Assembly: GCF_019649055.1 (NCBI RefSeq)
Contig: NW_026570313.1
Location: forward strand, 62,001-126,000
Length of the DNA: 64,000 nucleotides
Reading direction: 5' to 3'
Source: Paramacrobiotus metropolitanus
Taxonomy: Eukaryota > Tardigrada > Eutardigrada > Parachela > Macrobiotidae
Every line of letters starts with the position of its first letter. The first letter of the stretch is position 1. Below the pieces are notes generated by a model. The model saw only the letters and a program-made list of their open reading frames with translations, searched no databases and had not been told where the DNA came from. The position numbers and the translations under genes were made by a program. This document shows, one piece after another, positions 60,927 through 64,000 of this stretch.

Positions 60927-63900
60927 TCACTCGTCGGGAGCCAGGCTTTCACTAAGCGCGGCTGCCGTTACGCGGCTCAACTTGCTGACATCCAGCTGCT
61001 GCAGCACCTCGTCCACGGTCCATTCCCGGTGGCGGTAGTGCGTGGACTCACGCGGGTCCACGCTCTGATAATTCTTTAGACCCTACACAAAATCCGCTGA
61101 CCGGTTAATCAACGGCAGACGTATAACGAATGAAATTGTATTTTCAACCCAAAGGAAGACATCTTATGCGTATAAATCACCAGCACCGGATTCGAACAGA
61201 GAAGCGACTGTTTGTGCAGCCTACGTTAAAACGAAGATCTACACCCATTGTACCTTGATGACCTCCTTCTTGATTCGTTTGCGGCGCTTCTTGGCGATAC
61301 ACTCAGTCACCCACTGTATATCCAGTGGCTTCTTGAGAGCAAGATTTTTCTCAAAGAGATCCCACAGCTGTTGTTCCACCTCGGCATCGGACTGCCCGTC
61401 AAACGCGCATTGTACCCCTTCCGCCTTCAAACTTTCATCGTCCATCCGGCAGTTCTTCATCACAATCCTCTCCGCCGCCGCAAACATCTCCACCATTTCC
61501 TTGATAATCACCCCAATGGGATAACTGAAGACCCAGTCGTTGATAAACCGGCACCGGTCCAACACCAGCATCGGGAGACGGACACCACCGCGCAGATGCT
61601 TGATAATGAGGAGAGTGCGCTGGCATTCCACCCGATCCATATGTCGGAACACCACCACCCGCGTGCGGCTGCTAACGCATTTCAACACACCGGCCACCAC
61701 CCAGAACATGGGGTACAGGTCGTTCTTATTATAATCCGCCTTCAGCCCCGACAGGCAGACATCGGGGAAGTAGGCCTCCGTGGTGATAAGCGTGTTCCAC
61801 AGGTAGCTGACACGGCGACAGCGCATACGGTCCATGGTGTTGAGAGACTGCAGGATCTCTGTATGCAGCATCGCCGGTAACGCGCCCAACGCCACGGTCA
61901 GTTGAGCGGCGGGTGTCGGTGTCTTGCGTTCTCTCGTCGCTGCATGGGAAAGAACGCTCGGCGTGGAGATTGGATGGAGTGCGGCGTCTTTTTTAGCGTC
62001 TTTTTTGGCCGCAGCATATGATTGTTCCTGCCATGATGAAAGGCCCATGCTCAAACTCGGACTTGGACTCGGACTTGGGCTACTAAAACTTGGACTTGGA
62101 CTTCACTTGGACTCTAAAACTTGGACTTCACTTGGACTCTAAAACTTGGACTTCACTTGCTTGGACTCTAAAACTTGGACTTTATGACTTGGACTTGGAA
62201 TTAGGCGTTTCTTATGTTTCTTATGTCTTCTTACGTTTCTTCATGTTTTCTTAGGTTTCTCAGGTTTAATAGGTGTTCTTAGGTTTCTTTGGTGTTCTTT
62301 GGTTTTTTAGGTCTTTTAGGTTTCTTAGGTTTCTCGGGTTTCTTAGGTGTTCTTAGGGTTCTTTGGTGTTCTTTGGTTTTTTAGGTCTTTTAGGTTTCTT
62401 AGGTTTCTCAGGTTTCTTAGGCTTCTCAGGTCTCTTAGGTTTCTTAAGTGTTCTTAGGTTTCTGTGGTGTTCTTCGGTGTTTTAGATCTTTAGGTTTCTT
62501 AGGTTTTTTAGGTGTTCTTAATTTTTTTTAGGTATCTTAGGTTTCTCAGGTTTCTTAAGTTTCTCAGGTTTTTTAGGTCTCTTAGGTTTCTTAGGTTCCC
62601 AAGGCTTCTTAGGTTTCTTAGGTTTCTCAGAATACCAAAGAATACCTAGATAACCTAAGAAATGTTAGTCACCTCAGAAACCTAAGAACACCCAACAAAC
62701 CTAAGAAACCTATGAAGACCAAAGAAACCGAAAAAACCTAAGAAAGCTAAGAAACCTAAAAAACCTAAGAAACCTGAGAAACCTGAGAAAACCTGAAGAA
62801 ATGTAAGGAGACATGAGAAACGTCTCAATCCAAGTCTAAGTCATAAAGTCCAAGTTTTAGAGTCCAAGTGAGGTCCGAGTTTTAGAGTCCAAGTGAAGTC
62901 CGAGTTTTAGAGTCCAAGTGAGGTCCAAGTTTTAGAGTTCAAGCGAAGTCCGAGTTTTAGAGTCCAAGTGAAGTCCGAGTTTTAGAGTCCAAGTGAAGTC
63001 CAAGTCCAAGTTTTAGTAATCCAAGTCCGAGTCCAAGTCCGAGTTTGAGCGCGGGCCATGATGAAAGATTCACATTGTCGTTATTACTCGTATCGAACAA
63101 CAGTAGCCAAACAGGCCAAACTCTATATGGGCGACTTTTAAGTTTTTAAGGCTATTGGAAATTGTTTTTGGTATTTTGAAAATTTTATACGTTTTTTGGT
63201 TTGATTTTATGAGATAAAAGTTACTCATCTGGGAATGTACCAAAGGTTAGAAAAGGATAGTAATTCTAAAAGGGCTAAGTCTATTTAGCCACAGCATTTC
63301 CCAGTGCGGCGAAACAGCAGCAGGCTATTTTGCCGCACACTGCGCTAAAACAGCCTTGCGGTATTTTGCAGCAGTGTGGATGGCAGAATAGCAATCGGCT
63401 ATTTTACCGCACCATGCGTTACCAGGCCTAACAAATCTAAGGAACTCAGACATAATCTTTGTTTTTCCTATGTCACTAAGAAAAACCAAAAATTACCTAA
63501 GAGGCTAAGAATAATCTATGAAACTTAAAACAGACCATCGAAAACCAGACTGCGGCAAAGTAACAAGCGACTATTGTTGGCTAAATAGTGAAAGACTATT
63601 TTCGACCGCTTATTAAAATAGTCACTTCGTTTTCATTTCATATTTACGTAGTCCATTTCTTCATAAGCCTTTTAAGAATCAACTAACCCCATAAACACTT
63701 GGATACTCCTATTTTATTTGAAATTTTTTAAATCTTTGATTTATTAATTCTTAATAATCAGTTATTCCTTTCATCATGAAGTTGTGTTATTATGATGACT
63801 TCATAGGGCTACCAAAATTAGCGAATTAGAATGAAAACCTACGTACCACAGCAGCAGCGTCCAGTGGAGCGGCCGTCTGGCACTGCAGATACAGCAGCGT

Positions 63901-64000
63901 CTGGCTGAGGATGGCGGTGCAGCGCACTTTATGCTTATGGCCCAACCAGAATCGAAACATCCCCGCCACGAAAGCCGACGCCTCGGACCAGTAGCCCACC
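60927..64000 (-). CDS. F-box family gene, copy 4, 5' end outside window
   Basis: Exon AB from beyond 64000 to 63847 (visible: YWSEASAFVAGMF, LSQTLLYLQCQTAAPLDA, donor GTACGT), exon C 62027-61254 (258 codons), exon D 61082-60927 (52 with stop), phase 0. C starts EQSYAAAKKDAKKD, aligning with EKLYTVSKKL of copy 1, and has the F-box-like LPAMLHTEILQSLNTMDRMR, then YFPDVCLSG and LWDLFEKNLALKKPLD. D has YQSVDPRESTHYRHREW. The F-box is the most diverged of the four (Leu-Pro-Ala-Met in place of Leu-Pro-Pro-Glu). A foldback element in the first intron ends 14 bases from the exon C acceptor. Open in all visible exons. Confidence 0.75.
62042..63057. mobile_element. 1-kb foldback element with ACTTGGACT arms, in copy 4 intron
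   Basis: Left arm (62042-62200) consists of ACTTGGACTCGGACTTGG-type repeats, right arm (62825-63057) of the inverse (GTCCAAGTTTTAGAGTCC). The inner zones are TTCTTAGGTTTCTTAGG repeats (62200-62630) and the inverse AACCTAAGAAACC (62640-62800), so the whole 1,016 bp can fold on itself. Ends GGCCCATGCTCAAACTCGG and, inverted, GGCCCGCGCTCAAACTCGG. Flanked by the exact 9-bp ATGATGAAA (62033-62041 and 63058-63066). No coding capacity. Confidence 0.85.
63067..63840. other. rest of copy 4 first intron, no other feature
   Basis: Includes GCGG.GAAACAGCAGCAGGCTATTTTGCCGCAC-like words repeated near 63310 and 63395, and a few CCTAAGAAA words near 63490. Otherwise AT-rich. Confidence 0.4.

Noticed and set aside
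61248-61880. 210-codon plus-strand frame
   Set aside because: Shadow of exon C of F-box copy 4 on the other strand.

Overview
The window is eukaryotic nuclear DNA from a small invertebrate. Genes are split by AT-rich introns with GT..AG borders, poly(A)-type signals follow coding regions, and transposable elements occupy much of the sequence. A large F-box family, a serpin and animal-type elements (Ty3/Gypsy, Polinton/Maverick) point to an ecdysozoan. A tardigrade is my best guess, from memory of lineage-specific F-box expansions there; the sequence does not prove it. I see no prokaryotic operon, rRNA, tRNA or CRISPR.

The host theme is one multi-exon gene family. Its members have an N-terminal domain I do not recognise (exon AB), an F-box exon (C) and a short last exon (D), all joined in phase 0. 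Copies with open reading frames lie at 50950-55257 (+), 36493-39905 (-) and 56451-60195 (-). A fourth (60927-64000, -) runs off the right edge. Broken copies or single exons lie near 10.0, 13.9-15.0, 15.7-16.6, 20.7-21.1, 31.6-31.8 and 33.8 kb. Other host loci are a two-exon serpin (41633-43594), a degenerate ARH3-like ADP-ribosylhydrolase (19491-20363), a decayed intron-bearing copy of the COMPASS subunit CFP1/CXXC1 (27847-29800), and a broken RRM/zinc-knuckle RNA-binding gene (25350-26345).

Mobile DNA, left to right. A long Ty3/Gypsy element (1-9985, minus) has three overlapping reading frames, a 566-bp 5' LTR and an unexpected H2C2 zinc domain between protease and reverse transcriptase; it is inserted in a first exon of the F-box family. 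A tandem LTR-internal-LTR-internal-LTR array lies at 10952-13939. A decayed, apparently polymerase-less Polinton (17028-25330) carries a truncated packaging ATPase, a TBP-like protein, a chromodomain integrase and capsid genes. A young gag-only LTR element at 44057-45603 has 194-bp LTRs and target duplication ATTAA. A 3.5-kb TIR transposon without recognisable transposase at 45747-49222 has a 9-bp target duplication.

The least familiar material is a set of foldback elements whose arms are built from short tandem repeats: 34402-35128, 52552-53291, 58116-59484 and 62042-63057. Each is flanked by an 8-9 bp direct repeat. Three of the four sit in the same intron (before the F-box exon) of three different family members, and the fourth intact member carries two strong hairpins in that intron. 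A separate palindromic TTAA-flanked family occupies the C-D intron of two intact copies and one broken copy. The recurrent combination of this gene family with intronic inverted repeats is the pattern I would follow up first.
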